Below are positions 1 to 12,604 of a DNA stretch of 64,000 nucleotides, piece by piece (position 1 is the stretch's first letter; every line of letters begins with the position of its first letter). The notes beneath the pieces are model-generated. The model worked only from the letters and a program-made list of their open reading frames with translations. It was not told the origin of the DNA and did not search any database. The position numbers were made by a program, and so were the translations under genes. The stretch lies in the NCBI RefSeq assembly GCF_036711975.1, contig NC_091966.1, positions 20,033,501-20,097,500 of the forward strand. Reading direction: 5' to 3'. Origin of the DNA: Onthophagus taurus (Eukaryota > Arthropoda > Insecta > Coleoptera > Scarabaeidae).

Positions 1-393
1 CAATTATATATTTGTAAATTAAATTTTGAAACATTTTTACTCCTCCTCCAAAATTCTTTATTTGTGACTTACAGGTTTTGCAGATTAGGCCGACGATATC
101 TAAGAAATAAACAAATAATATATTCGATTTTCTTCTATTTTTTTTATTTTATAATACATAATATGTATTTAATTTAATATTTAAAGATTTTTGTTTTAAT
201 TTAAAAAAAAACACTAATCAATTCTAGGGATATTTTTGTTTTCATTATCATTTCGTTGGTAGTAAAATTGACAACGTTGACAGTTGACAGATCATTTCAC
301 TGCTGCTAATTTTTATAAAAAAAATCTTCTAAAAACGGAAAAATTTGTTTTAAATACATTTTCTGTTTTTATCGGTGCCGAAAAAAAAGGAAA

Positions 394-1310
<917 letters not shown>

Positions 1311-1887
1311 ATCAAAACTATAATGCAAAAAAATTACCTACACCAAAATAATATTTATTGTAATTGATTTTATGAAAAAAAAACTGATACCTCTTCTAGT
1401 GCTGTAGCAAGGTTTCTTTCCAGTGAAAACCTGAAAGTGAATGAACCAAGAACATTCCTCCTTTTAATAGAAAAAAGAAATTTTCAAAACTATTTTAGAA
1501 ATTTTCAATTACAATGTTTACTTTAACATTATGCATTAAGCCTTTTCTTGTGTTGTGTATTTATTTATTACTTGATAAATAGGTATCTTGAATAAAATAA
1601 AAATCTTAAATAAATAAAAAAAGTGTTTTTAATTTTTAAAAGTGTCAACTAACGCTTCATTACTTAGTGTTACATTGACCTCAAAATTACAAAATATTAG
1701 ATCTAAAAATCTGTTAAAATTATTGGGAATAAAGTTACACTGTTTCAAATTATAAAAATTGGTAATTTCACATAATTCTCTTTCACATTGGGAGTTAACC
1801 ACTGTTAAATTAGGTGTAATATAAGGCAAATTAAAATTTAGTATCATAACATTGGCTTGAAATATAAGTTATGTGTCACCATATCTA
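1311..1887. other. 3' UTR and spacer of the thioesterase gene
   Basis: AT-rich non-coding DNA. Candidate polyadenylation signals lie near 1350 and 1590. No second gene or clear repeat is seen before the inverted-repeat element that starts at 1888. Confidence 0.5.
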
Positions 1888-2401
1888 ACAAGGGAAGATC
1901 AGCACTGTCCCTCACCGATTTTGTTGAAATTTGTTTATCACAGTTTATCCAATTATTCTTAAGGAAAGGGGTTATCTATCATATCCCGTAACTTTGCAGG
2001 GGATGGTCAGAGGCAACTAAGAAAAAACAAGTCATTAATATTTTTAAATGTACTATAAGGACACATAATATCGCCAAAATCGACAGGGTAGTTTTTAAAA
2101 TATTCCAAAAAACTAGGGTAGTTTACCCCCTGAAGCCCTCAGATATATGTGTGATATATCTAATAATGGAAAGCTCTTTGAAAATGACAATCAGTTTACA
2201 TTTACCACATTTCGATAGCTATTTTCGTTTTCAGCCTATAAGCGAATATATGTATTTCGCCCCGATTTCCAACCCTTATAACTCGCCCCAGGGGCTTTAT
2301 TAGCACGTATAAAAAAATACGTAAACCTTATTTTTGGCCATACTATCGCTATACCAAATTTCAACAAAATCGGTGAGGGACAGTTCTAATACTTCCCTTG
2401 T
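1888..2401. mobile_element. MITE with about 45-bp terminal inverted repeats
   Basis: The left end begins ACAAGGGAAG and continues into GTCCCTCACCGATTTTGTTG. The right end is the reverse complement with few mismatches and closes on CTTCCCTTGT. The 514-bp interior has no open frame, so the element is non-autonomous. No clean target-site duplication is visible and the superfamily is not assigned. Confidence 0.75.
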
Positions 2402-2640
2402 GAGAGGTGAAAGAAATAAAGTCTTATGTACTTTCTAGTGCCAACTGTACGCAATAAAACAGTAGGACAATTCTTGTGTATTACATATCATAAAATGCTA
2501 CAACTTTAGATGAAGAAAATATATGCGTTGTTGCTATCTTGAACAGTATAGAAAGGTCTTTAAATATTTTTGCAGAAATAAGCACTTCTTTTAAAGATAA
2601 TTAACACCTACTTGAAGTGACAACCAAATGTTTTAATATA

Positions 2641-4296
2641 CCGGGTGTTTCATTTAAAATGACATATGCTTATATCTCAAAAACAAAAACTCGAATCGAA
2701 AAAAGTTTCAAGTAAACATTTTTTGGTGAGAAGGGGGACACATTGTACACATGAACAGAATTTTTTTCAGAGTTGCCTAAAGGCCCTTCTAACGTAATTT
2801 TTATTTTTTCAAATGGCACAGATACTTTTTTCTTTCAAAGTCTTGAACAACTTCACAAACTGATTACGCTTTGCTTAAACAAATTTTTTCTTAAACTCTC
2901 CTTTGTGAAGATATCAACAAAAACAAAAATAAAATAACATGTTTCAAAAAATGTAATTAAAAAACTAAAAAATTAATTAATGAAAAAAACGATTTAATTA
3001 ATCGTAAAATAATATTAAAATTCTTCTTAACTTTTGAAACGTCTTAGAAAATTCATTAAACATTTTTTTTAATGTTTATAAATCGAGTAAATCCTGTTCT
3101 AAACCTTGTTTGGATGTGCGCTAACTTCCACGTGGGATAAAAATTGCAAGCGAAAAAATCATTGTGATCGAAGCAAAAATGGAGCACTTCTCTACTCCAC
3201 AGAAAAATGAGATGGTGTTAGCTTACGGTGAAAGTCGTGAACATTTCGCTGAGGCCAATCGAATTTATGTTCGAAAATTTTCTGGAGAAAGAGCGCCTTG
3301 TTCTAAAACTTTATATCGAATAGTTGGAGGAAAAAACCGAACACGTGCAAGACCGGTTACGAATGAACAGAATCAAATAGCTGTTTTAGCAGCTGTAGAT
3401 GTTAATGCATTTCGTTAACGAGTGTACATCGAATTTTGGAACTTAATAAGTTTCATTCGTATCATGTCTCTCTACACCAACAATTACATGGCGATGATTT
3501 CGAAAATCGTGTGCAATTTTTTACTTGGGCTATTTTCCGATGAATCCGCTTTCACTACTGGTCACATGAAAAGCCTCGTTGGTTAAGACAAGTTGATCAT
3601 CAAAAACCTTGGACAGTTAATGTCTGGTGCGGCATTGTTGGCAATAAAATAATTGGATCTTTTTTTTATTGATGGCAATTTGAATGGCAGAAAGTATCGG
3701 AATTTTTTGTGGAATGATTTACCGGTTTTGTTGGAAGACCTTACTCTGGAGCGAAGACTTGCGCTATGGCCATCTCATTATGCTCTAGCCGCAAGAGAAG
3801 TTTTAGACGAAATGTTTCCTGAAAAATGGATAGGACGTAATGGACCGGTGAATTGGCCCAACCCAAACCAACCCGACTTAACTTCTCCCGATTTCTTTCT
3901 TTGGGGTTACCTCAAAGAGAAAGTTTACAACCAGGTTCCAACAACACCAAACGATATGAAAAACCGTATCAGAGCAGCTTGCGAATCAATAATTGAAGAA
4001 ATGGTTTGCAATGTGCAGAGAACGTTTTCAATGAGAATTCAGAAATGTTTAGAAGTATAAAGGTGTATAAAGGTAACTTTATAAATTTTAAACAACGTTC
4101 TTAGGTGATTTCAAAAATGAAGAAGAATTGTAGTACTATTTTACGATTAATTAAATCGTTTTTTTATTAATTAAATTTTTTTAATTGCATTTTGAAAAAT
4201 GTTGTTTTATTTTTCTTTTTGTAGATATCTTCATAGCGCAGAATTTAAGAAAAAAAATTTTAAGCATAAAATACTTAGTTTGTCAAGTTGTATACA
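2641..4296 (+). mobile_element. DUF4817-type Tc1/mariner-superfamily transposon, decayed, long inverted repeats
   Basis: About 160-170 bp near 2830-3010 recurs inverted near 4138-4295; both arms share an internal ACGATTTAATTAATCGTAAA block. A transposase relic lies between them on the plus strand. The outer left end reads ACCGGGTGTTTCATTT, but its partner on the right is missing, probably cut off where the next element abuts at 4297. Confidence 0.75.
3179..4060 (+). pseudogene. DUF4817-type transposase relic
   Basis: The first piece (3179-3417) carries the helix-turn-helix N-terminus, including MVLAYGESREHFAEANRIY, which is the DUF4817 DNA-binding pattern. After a frame-broken stretch with several stops (about 3420-3650), the catalytic part reappears at 3653-4060. 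It holds FIDGNLNGRKYRNFL, then WPNPNQPDLTSPDFFLWGYL, which covers the last catalytic Asp region. The middle QDGAP block is missing or altered. It cannot encode an active transposase. In intact relatives this protein cuts and pastes the element through its inverted repeats. Confidence 0.85.
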
Positions 4297-5280
4297 GGTG
4301 TTCCGGTGACTCGGAGCATAAAATTAACCTCATATACTAGAGCAAAAATGATGACGATCCGTGAAAAAAAAATATTATAAAAGTCTTCAAATAGCCAAGA
4401 AGTCAAAGTTCAGAAATTTTAACACATTTTTCTAAATATTTTCAATACCATTTATGCTAGAGCGTTGAAATTTGGTACAGGGTAAACAAATATCAAGCAA
4501 AATCATTGAACCAATTTTGACTTTGATCGGGCGGCGGCAACCATGCTATACAGGCTGTCCCTAAAATTTGTTTGCTCAGAACTTTTTTGTTCACTCGTAA
4601 CCCTACATTTATTTTTGTACTTTTTAATAGAAAATTTATTTTGGAAACTGTTATCACTCTTTGAAAATTTTGATAACATTGACCGTTTTCGAGTTATACG
4701 CGAAAATGTTAAGCATTGATTTCAATGGTAACATTAAAAAACAAACATTTTCGAAAAAGTCAAGGTTGGCCATGGCAATTAAAAAAAACAAATTGAGCTG
4801 TCAACTTGCTTATGTCGTTTAAACACAATAAAATTATAAACAAATAGTAATAAATAAAAAAGAACAAAAAAATACTAAAGCAGATGTTCAAAAACACTCC
4901 CGCCGGCATCAATGCACGCCTGATATCGCCGTCTTAAATTAAAGCGCACTCTGCGGAGAACATTGATCTCAGTTCGAAGTTGATCAAATGAATCAACAAT
5001 TCGAAACCTCAGTTGATCAACTGAAGTTATTTCAACGCAGTAAATTAGTGATTTAACGCGTCCCCATAAATAAAAATCTACAGGTGTAAGATCCGGCGAT
5101 CGGGGGGGAGCCAACTTATCAGCGAATCTACTCCTTGTCCAATCCACCGTCCCGGAAAACGTTCCCTCAGAAATTTTTGGACAGCTTGTGTGCTATGCGC
5201 AGGAGCACCATCATTCTTTTTCTTAAAAGATAAATCTCGTATATTTGGTGTAAACTCGCATAACAATAATAGAAAACCAG
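4297..5280 (-). mobile_element. Fragment of a second DUF4817-type transposon
   Basis: The left boundary reads ATACAGGTGTTCCGGTGACT, a terminus style shared by several elements here. The minus strand carries only the C-terminal part of a transposase (4875-5266); the N-terminal half and right end are absent. The 4297-4870 stretch is non-coding element DNA. Confidence 0.65.
4875..5266 (-). pseudogene. Transposase C-terminal fragment, frameshifted
   Basis: Reading the minus strand, one frame (5266-5078) holds NDGAPAHSTQAVQKFLRERF and GRWIGQG. A second frame (5147-4875) continues with APPRSPDLTPVDFYLWGRV and a C-terminal helical tail. These are the second and third acidic regions of the DDE/D catalytic domain. 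The frame change between them, around 5080-5150, disrupts the protein. Nothing upstream encodes the DNA-binding domain. Confidence 0.85.
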
Positions 5281-5297
5281 GCTTAAAGTTTCAGGCA

Positions 5298-5327
5298 TAT
5301 CTAACAACCGGAAATGGTTGTTAGATA
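5298..5327. repeat. Perfect 12-bp-arm hairpin at an element junction
   Basis: Arm TATCTAACAACC (5298-5309) and its exact reverse complement (5316-5327) flank a 6-base spacer, just before an ACAGGG-type terminus. It may be an excision footprint. Confidence 0.7.
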
Positions 5328-6081
5328 CAGGGCGACAAGAAACTGGAACACTTGAAATATCTAGATTTTTTTTGAAAAAATTCCTTTCGGAAAAAAACGA
5401 TTGAAGGGCTCAAAAAGCATTTTAAGTTTACATGTAATAAGAAACACAGGTCACATATTTACTTTTAAACTATCGCGCATTCAAAATGGGTTGGATTGGG
5501 TGTCTTACTTTGAGATATTTATTTAATCGTCTTTTATGAATCATTGTAGGTACACAATGTCCCAATTTGGTTGTCCACATAGGCTACCTCCGAAACTAAA
5601 AGAGATAGCAAGAAAGTAGCTTACATGTCATGATTTCGTTTTTCGAGAAAATGCTAATGCCGAAAACTCCGAACAGCTATCGTCTTTTGTTTTCGCCCTA
5701 TCGGCAAAAACTGAAAATTTTGCGAAAACGACAATCGCGAATATCTCACTTATTGTCAAAGATGGAGTATTATAAATAAAACATTATATGGGCAACTTTT
5801 TACGAAGAATTCAGTGGCGTAGGTTTTTTCCCATCTTTTATTTTCGAGATTTGAGACATAACTTTATTTTTTTAAATGGAAACCATAGTTGGCTATGACC
5901 TAAAATAATTTGTTATTTTCTTCTGATAACAAATATATATAGTTTCTGGGATATATTTCTTATAGTTATTGAATAATTAACAAAAATTCATTTTGTTCTA
6001 TCTAAAACTAAGTATGTATTTAAAAGTTAATGTTGCTATGGTGATAACCATACCATGATGGAAAACATTGGGTACGTTCAG

Positions 6082-6449
6082 CAGGTGTCAACAGTTGAAT
6101 TAAATCAGTCAGCTAGTTGTATGAGCTTTAATACAGCGGAACGAAATCGGCTGAACAAGCAATTGAGAATTAGCAGTTCAGCATAACCTAAAACTATGGC
6201 CAACAATAATATTTTTGAAAATTTTGTGTTATTACAAGAGATAATGGATGATGATGTTGATTTTAAGGCTCATTTCATTTTATACAGTTCTGCCAGTTTT
6301 CAAAATTAAAGGGGAGAAACAAAAAATAATAATCCTAAAACGCAGATTACTTACGTTGATATATTTACTAAACTGCTGCGTAACAGCGCTAACTGAGCGT
6401 ATCGTTCAGCCGCGACTGCTAATATAGCAACTCAACAGTTGACACCGGC
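6082..6449. mobile_element. hAT-type MITE with 8-bp target-site duplication
   Basis: The element starts CAGGTGTCAAC and ends with the near-inverted GTTGACACCGGC. It is flanked on both sides by ACGTTCAG (6074-6081 and 6450-6457). The 8-bp duplication and CA-starting termini fit the hAT superfamily. Its 368 bp have no coding capacity. It sits inside the larger 5553-8897 transposon and so is younger. Confidence 0.8.
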
Positions 6450-6539
6450 ACGTTCAGCCGGTGTTGTTTCCAATTTCCATTTTCCGTTCCAATTTCAAAC
6501 ATTTTCATTGTTTCCAATTATTGCCAAAGTTTGTAGTAG

Positions 6540-7188
6540 TATTTAAAAATTCACTAACAACTCTGGCATTATGTGCTGGTGGTCCGTCATATTGAAAATA
6601 TATCATTTGACACTTATTTAATTGCAAATTGTCGACCAAAGGCACAATGTGCTGCCTTGATATATTGAGGTATTACCCGAGTTTAAGTTTTTATGGTAGA
6701 TACTATATGAAAACATTCTATTATCTCAAAGGGCACACCATACATTAAACCTCAACCTTCTTTGAACACTCAGAGACTTCATTGGTCCAGATGACATTTT
6801 GAACAAACAGCAGATTATTTAATTTTTCTAAATATCATCTATAAAATTCTAATCTTAGATTGACATCTTCGGCTTTGTATAGTTTATACATATTTTTCTT
6901 TCATATTCGGGAGCAGCGACTTTTGGGTTAGACGTCTTGTTCAATTTCTCTGCAAGATGTTGATGGATTTATCGCAAGTGAAGCCAACACATTGACTTCA
7001 TCCTCTTGAAGGCCATTTTGGTATGTTTTTGCACGTGGTTTGGGGAAGGACCAAAAATCTATTAAATTTTCTGCTAACCGGCTGAAGTTTCTTACGTGAG
7101 GTTGTCTTCTTTCCGGATACCTTGTGAAATATAATTCCGCGGCTAACGTCGCATTCCTATCTGATAACATATAGCATTCCATCACCAT
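6540..7188 (-). pseudogene. DUF4817-type transposase relic, first unit
   Basis: The minus strand at 7188-6928 encodes an N-terminal helix-turn-helix region with NATLAAELYFTRYPERRQPH and a following linker. Lower coordinates (6540-6880) hold broken pieces of the catalytic half, including the region that encodes QYDGPPAH in place of the usual QDGAPAH. There is no continuous frame. It is a diverged duplicate of the 7496-8240 unit. Confidence 0.75.
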
Positions 7189-7495
7189 GTTACATTTTCA
7201 TAATTTTCGAAATTCATTGTAAAGTTTTATTATTTTATTATTAACTTCTTAGGTAATCGCGTTTTTGAGAAAAATCCCTGGTACGGGTGGTCTGAATTAC
7301 CCGCTATAGTTTGTAGGGTATATTTCTTATAGTTATTGCATAAATAACAAAAATTCATTTTGTTCTATCTAAAACTAATGTTTGTATTTAAAAGTTAATG
7401 TTGTATGGTTATCACTTATCACTGATAACCATACATACTATGATGGAACATAATGTATTAATTTTTTTTGTTCTTTCTAAAACTATTATATGTAT

Positions 7496-8240
7496 TTAAA
7501 ACTTAATGTTGTTATGGTGATAACCATACCATGATGGAAAACCTTGTTTCCAATTATTGCCAAAGTTTGTAGTAGTATTAAAAAAATCCTTAACAACTCT
7601 GGCATTATGTGCTAGTGCTCCGTCATGTTGAAAATATATCATTTGAGACATATTTAATGGCAAATTGTCGACCAAAGGCTCAATCTGCTGCCTTAATATA
7701 TTGAGGTATTTACCTGAGTTTAAGTTTTTATGGTAGATACTATATGCCAAAATTCTATTATCTAAAAGGGCACACCATACATTGAATCTTCTTTGAATAC
7801 TCAGAGACTTCATCGGTCCAGATGACTTTTTGCGGGCCAAACAGCAGATTATTTAATTTTTCTAAATATCATCTACAAAATTGTAATTTCAGATTGACAT
7901 CTCCGGCACGTAAATAATGAGTTAGCCCCGCTTTGTATGGTTTATACTTATTTTTTTTCATATTCGCGAGCAGCGGCTTTTGGGTCAGACGTCTTGTTCA
8001 ATTTCTCTGCAAGATGTTGATGGATTTATCGCAACTGAAGCCAACTCATTGACTTCATCCTCTTGCAGTCATTTTGGTATGTTTTTGCACGTGGTTTGGG
8101 GAAGGACCAAAAATCCTTTAAATTTTCTGCTAATCGGCTGAACGTTCTTGCATGTTGTCTTGTTTCCGGATACTTTGTGAAATATAATTCCGCAGCTCAC
8201 GTCGCATTCTTATTTGATAACATTATAGCATTCCATCATG
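7496..8240 (-). pseudogene. DUF4817-type transposase relic, second unit
   Basis: The catalytic half is open at 7840-7496 on the minus strand: RRFNVWCALLDNRILAYSIY, then FQHDGALAHNARVVKDFFN, holding the second catalytic Asp. The DNA-binding half is recognisable but frame-broken at about 8240-7960. The third acidic region is not intact. Its order and polarity match the first unit, which supports a duplication. Confidence 0.75.
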
Positions 8241-8899
8241 TTACACTTTTCATAATTTTCGAAATTAATTGTAAAGTTTTATTCAGTTTTGTTATACTTT
8301 GACACTTAACATGCTGGTGCTTCGTACCAGCACATAATGCCAGAGTTGTTATCGAATTTTTAAATACAAACTTTGGCAATTATTTGATACATTATGTTCC
8401 ATCATAGTATATATGGTTATCACCACAGCAACATTAACTTTTAAATACAAACATTAATTTTAGATAGAACAAAATGAATTTTTGTTAATTATTCAATACT
8501 ATATATATTTGTTATCAGAAGAAAATAACAAATTATTTTAGGTCACAGCCAACTATGGTTTCCATTTAAAAAAGTAAAGTTACGTCTAAAATCGCGAAAA
8601 TAAAAGATGGGAAAAAAATCTACATACGCCACTGAATTCTTCGCAAAAAGTTGTCCATATAATGTTTTATTTATAATACTACATCTTTGATAATAAGTGA
8701 GATATTCGCGATTGTCGTTTTCGCAAAATTTTCAGTTTTTGCCGATAGGGCGAAAACAAAAGAGGATAGCTGTTCGTAGTTTTCGGTATTAGCATTTTCT
8801 CGAAAAACGAAATCATGACATGTAAGCTACTTTTTTTCTATCTCTTTTAGTTTCGCAGATAGCCTATACGGACATCGAAGTTGGGACATCTGTACAGGG

Positions 8900-9255
8900 T
8901 GGGCAAATTTGTGTGTTATTATAGGCTATTTCAGAAACTATAAGAGATACGAAAAAAGTAGGTGCCATTGCTCGTTTTTCGAGACTAACCCAATCCCGCA
9001 AACACCAAACCTCTATCTTCTTTTGTTTTTAAGTTATAGCTAAAAAGTCAAATTTTCCTGATTTCCAAAATTTTAATTATAGTAGGCGAGAAAAACGTGG
9101 AATGCCACTTAGTTACTATAGTAACATGAGTTTACTGATCATTTCATTCCTGAATTTTTCGAAACGAGTTTCCCGCTTAAAAATTCCTCATTATCTTTAA
9201 ATACATAAAGTGATAAAATTAAAACATGATTCTTTGAAAATGATAGATTAGGCTT
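8900..9255. repeat. Non-coding DNA related to nearby transposon ends
   Basis: Starts TGTACAGGGTGGGCAAATTT. It contains a weak copy of the arm motif AAACTATAAGAGATACGAAA also found in the inverted repeats to its left. No open frame of note. Confidence 0.4.
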
Positions 9256-9258
9256 CAT

Positions 9259-9407
9259 ATCCCATATTAACATCGTTTCAATGGGAAGTCCGCTGCCCAG
9301 TTTATGATCCCTAATCTTCCTCTATCTCACCCAATTTCAAAAGAAAAGGTTGCAAATATGAAAAAACTTCTAAGTCTCATGGTTGCGGAAAACTGGGAAG
9401 ATACTAC
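9259..9407 (+). CDS. Unassigned coding fragment, possible exon relic
   Basis: One frame reads SAAQFMIPNLPLSHPISKEK, then a helical KVANMKKLLSLMVAENWED stretch, and ends at a stop. Composition is protein-like, but no start codon or splice partner is identified. It may be a relic of a transposon-linked protein. No function can be assigned. Confidence 0.25.
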
Positions 9408-10060
9408 CGAAGATTTCATTCATTGATACACAACTGTTCTAACCTTACAACCAGTAGGTTTAGTAGAAGAAGATCACACAGTCTGTGACTGTTTAGTTCC
9501 TGAAGTTGTTTTTCACATTTAATTATACATTAATTAATACGTTTCTTGTATTTTTAATAAACAAACTTTATCTACAAATCATTTTTTATTGGTGAACAAA
9601 GTCAGGGATAAGACACAGAAATTTAAATCAACTATTCAAAATTTTTATTCGTTGGTACAAAACCAACTTTATCCTGCATAATGGTACAAGACAACTTTCT
9701 GTCATATTCGTGCAAAATCATATAGCAATTAGGTAGTAATTACTGTCCGAACCCGCCTACTATGATCAAAATTTTGAACATTAGCGTTTACTATTTTGGA
9801 ATTGAAAATTAACGCTTATTTTCCGCAAATACACCATACATGCGATACATCATTGGAAAGCTAAAAATATGCTCTTTTCATTAACATCATAATCAAGTAT
9901 AGTTTGTATTTAAAAAAATACAACTTTGTATTGTATCTCAAAAATCATCAAATATTTTTAAAATTTTTCAACGGCAGTATATTCTACTTAAAAAAGTGTC
10001 TTAAGGAACGTATCAACCCCATTTCGATCCTGTGATTGCATATTTTCAAAAGTGTTTTTA
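9408..10060. other. AT-rich spacer, nothing recognised
   Basis: No open frame, RNA gene or inverted repeat could be supported here. Confidence 0.4.
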
Positions 10061-10259
10061 AATGATTTCTTATGATAACATTGCAGTGTTTGCCAAATTT
10101 AACCTTTCTAAGACAAACCATTTTGAAAATATTAAATTTAACAAAATGTTTAAACATTTCTTAACTTTAAAGGCCCATATCTCAGGCATTTATCGGCTTA
10201 GACTAAAAAAATGTACACGAATCGTCACTCTAGTTTCTGTGATTAAAATTATGCCACGA

Positions 10260-11440
10260 CTTACAGAAACATTCTGTATACTCTATAGATGGGTCCAGCG
10301 TTTCTCGGAACTGTTAGGAGCGGAGATTGAACAAAAGGAGGTACACTTCGAAATCCTCAATAAAGATAATATTGAGCCATCCCATATAGATGATATAAGA
10401 AGCGCAATTAAACAGCTTCGCAACCATGTCTTCGGGATGGGAACTTATCAAGCAGGATGGAGAAACTCTTGAAAAAAGCGATTTTCGACACCATAGCGAA
10501 AGTATAGCACGAGGAACAGATGGCGGAGACTGTTTTTGAAAAAATAGTAATTTCTGCGGAACTCAGAATAGGGGTTTATCGACGTGAATTTCGAAGGGAA
10601 TGCTCCACAGTCGACCAAATCTTCATACTGCGGCAGATACTTGAGAAAACCAATTTGTCACATTAAAATACAAAGTGAAATAACATATTTGAAATCAAAC
10701 TTGGCGTAAGACTGGATGACGCGCTGGCGTGCTCATGTTTAATATAGCATTGGAAAAGGTCGTAAAAGATGCAGAACTAGACACCAGAGGCACAATATTC
10801 AATAAATCCATTCAGATTCTTGCGTATGCTGATGACGTAGTTATTATATTGAGATCAGTAAGAAAAGCTAAAGAAGCTGTGTCGACTCTGGAAGCTGCAG
10901 CGGGGAGGATCGGTTTCGTTATCAATGAGGGAAAGACAAAGTTTATGCCAGTCACGGATAATAGAAGACCGTGAGATGTTGGACAAAACATCATAATTGG
11001 TAACCAGAACTTTTAGGCTATCACAGAATTTCAGAATCTAGGAACATCAGTCAATGGAGGTAACAATATTACTGCAGAAATTAAGAAACTCATCATTTGT
11101 GCGAATAAATGCTATTTCGGCCAGTCCAAGTACCTATATTTTGGTATGTGGTTCCGAAGCGTGAATCCGAATGAAAAAAGATGAATTAATGCTAGCCACA
11201 TTCGAAATAAAGATACTGCATCGAATATACGCGGGGACTGTCGAACAGGGAGTATGGAGAAGTATGTACAACTTTGAAATACATAACACCTATGGATCAG
11301 CTGGAAAGAGGGATATAGTGACAACTATAAAGGTGGGCAGATTGAGATGGGCAGGTCATGTGGTAAGTACTGGCGGCAATAACCCAGCAAAAAATATACT
11401 TACGGCAGAACCTGTAACAGGCCTGTATGACTAATGGCGA
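10260..11440 (+). pseudogene. RTE-like LINE reverse transcriptase relic
   Basis: Pieces in family order are: a fragment near 10340-10440; a frame near 10570-10650 resembling the YRRGRSTTDQIFTLRQILEK region; 10729-10974 with MLMFNIALEKVV and the catalytic LAYADDVVII box; NFKYLGSSVNGG-like sequence at about 11025-11060; and 11171-11434 with the C-terminal IVTTIKVGRLRWAGHVV motif. Stops, frameshifts and internal deletions separate them. The YADD catalytic pair survives, but the endonuclease domain and 5' end are gone. Intact relatives copy their RNA into nicked DNA. Confidence 0.85.
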
Positions 11441-11499
11441 TGATGATGATGCATGCAACAACGGATGTTAACAGCAATTCAAAAATAAAAAAGAAACTG

Positions 11500-12436
11500 G
11501 AAGTGATATTATTTTATAATTCAACGAAAGGTGGAGTTGATACTGTAGATGCATTGTGTGATACTCTGACATCGTAGTCATAAACGCATTAGTGTTACAC
11601 AAAAACAATATTCCATCAATATTAAAAATGTGTATAGGAGTGATTTTCTGAAATCCCTTGCTTTGGAGTTAAGTAATTGTAAAAATTAAAAAAACTAGTT
11701 TCTTAAGACACGCTTAAAATGCACGAATTCAAATTGGAAAACGAGTGCACGAGTTTTTTAATGAATGTGTGTTTTAAGTCTTACGAAACGTGTTTTTTAT
11801 GCTATTTTTTTCTAATTCGCGTTTTTATCTTTTCTTTTTAACTAAAATAAAATAAATTTTGACAATGTAGGGAGATAGGTATGTAGCAGTTGGTAACACC
11901 GTAACACTTGAAAATAGAAATTTGAATTGACAATTAGAAACTGTCAAAACCCAAAATAAGAGAAATTGCTCAGAGTTCGATGTCTTCATCATTGTGGACC
12001 TTGTATTCGATGCTAAGAACGTGTTTAAATACCCATAGAGAAAAATTGTCACATTGACAACTAGACAAATTAATGACCCAATGTCACCAACTTGAACTGG
12101 TTCCATAAAATGCTACTAAAATCTCATTACAGCATCGGATGCTGTAAGGAGTCTCATTACAGCACCCGTTTATTTATGCACCCGCAAATTACAAAAACAA
12201 CATTTACAATATCGACAAATAATAATTGTAATACTTCCATGGGAAGTAAAAACGCGTTTATAAGTAATATTTCCAAAATAATGGTTGAAGAAGAGATATT
12301 ATCAAAACGCCAAAGATTACATCAAGTAGATTTCAAGACAGTCGGTCGGGGACGGATCGCAACGCTAAAACTCAATGCGAAAAATGTAATAAATTTATAT
12401 GTAGAAAACATGTCGTTCCTGTTGTTTAAAACGCCA
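11500..12436 (+). pseudogene. piggyBac transposase C-terminal relic, split by a repeat
   Basis: Near 11510-11550 one frame gives FYNSTKGGVDTVD, the signature around the third catalytic Asp of piggyBac transposases. It is followed by a degenerate NALVLHKNN region. After an inserted repeat (about 11700-12175) the protein resumes. Near 12380-12435 a frame reads TQCEKCNKFICRKH, the terminal cysteine-rich zinc-binding motif. Everything N-terminal is missing. It is unrelated in detail to the near-intact piggyBac at 40064-42166. Confidence 0.8.
11700..12175. repeat. Dispersed repeat, copy 1 (inverted copy at 55262-55810)
   Basis: The segment runs from the AAGACACG region, through the GTAGGGAGATAGGTATGTAG block and CCCAATGTCACCAACTTGAA, to an imperfect palindrome with CAGCATCGGATGCTG. 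The same order occurs in reverse complement at about 55262-55810 with small indels. It interrupts the piggyBac relic. It has no coding capacity and its class is unknown. Confidence 0.75.
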
Positions 12437-12604
12437 TTAATATATAGAGACAGCAGTAACTAAAAACTTCTGTTATATTTATGTATTTTAACCTACAGCT
12501 CTTATATATTTCGGGTAATAAACAGTTCAAAAACAATTTATTCATGTATATTTAACCCTAATTGTCCATATACATCAAATGGGTACAAAATACCCAGAAT
12601 TTTT

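Larger units (their letters stand above)
5553..8897 (-). mobile_element. Transposon with about 500-bp terminal inverted repeats and a duplicated core
   Basis: The left arm (about 5553-6066) and right arm (about 8396-8897) are inverted copies. They include a shared block around AAAACGAAATCATGACATGT and another around ATTCATTTTGTTCTATCTAA, with outer ends near ATGTCCCAA. The interior holds two successive minus-strand units (about 6480-7195 and 7540-8245), each with transposase remnants. Extra partial arm copies sit between them (7310-7540). This looks like one copy inserted into, or tandemly fused with, a relative. Confidence 0.8.

Noticed and set aside
8063-8302. Plus-strand 79-codon frame
   Set aside because: It lies opposite a minus-strand transposase relic and has no recognisable features.
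11825-12106. Minus-strand frame in the dispersed repeat
   Set aside because: The matching copy at 55.3 kb does not keep it open, so it is not a conserved protein.
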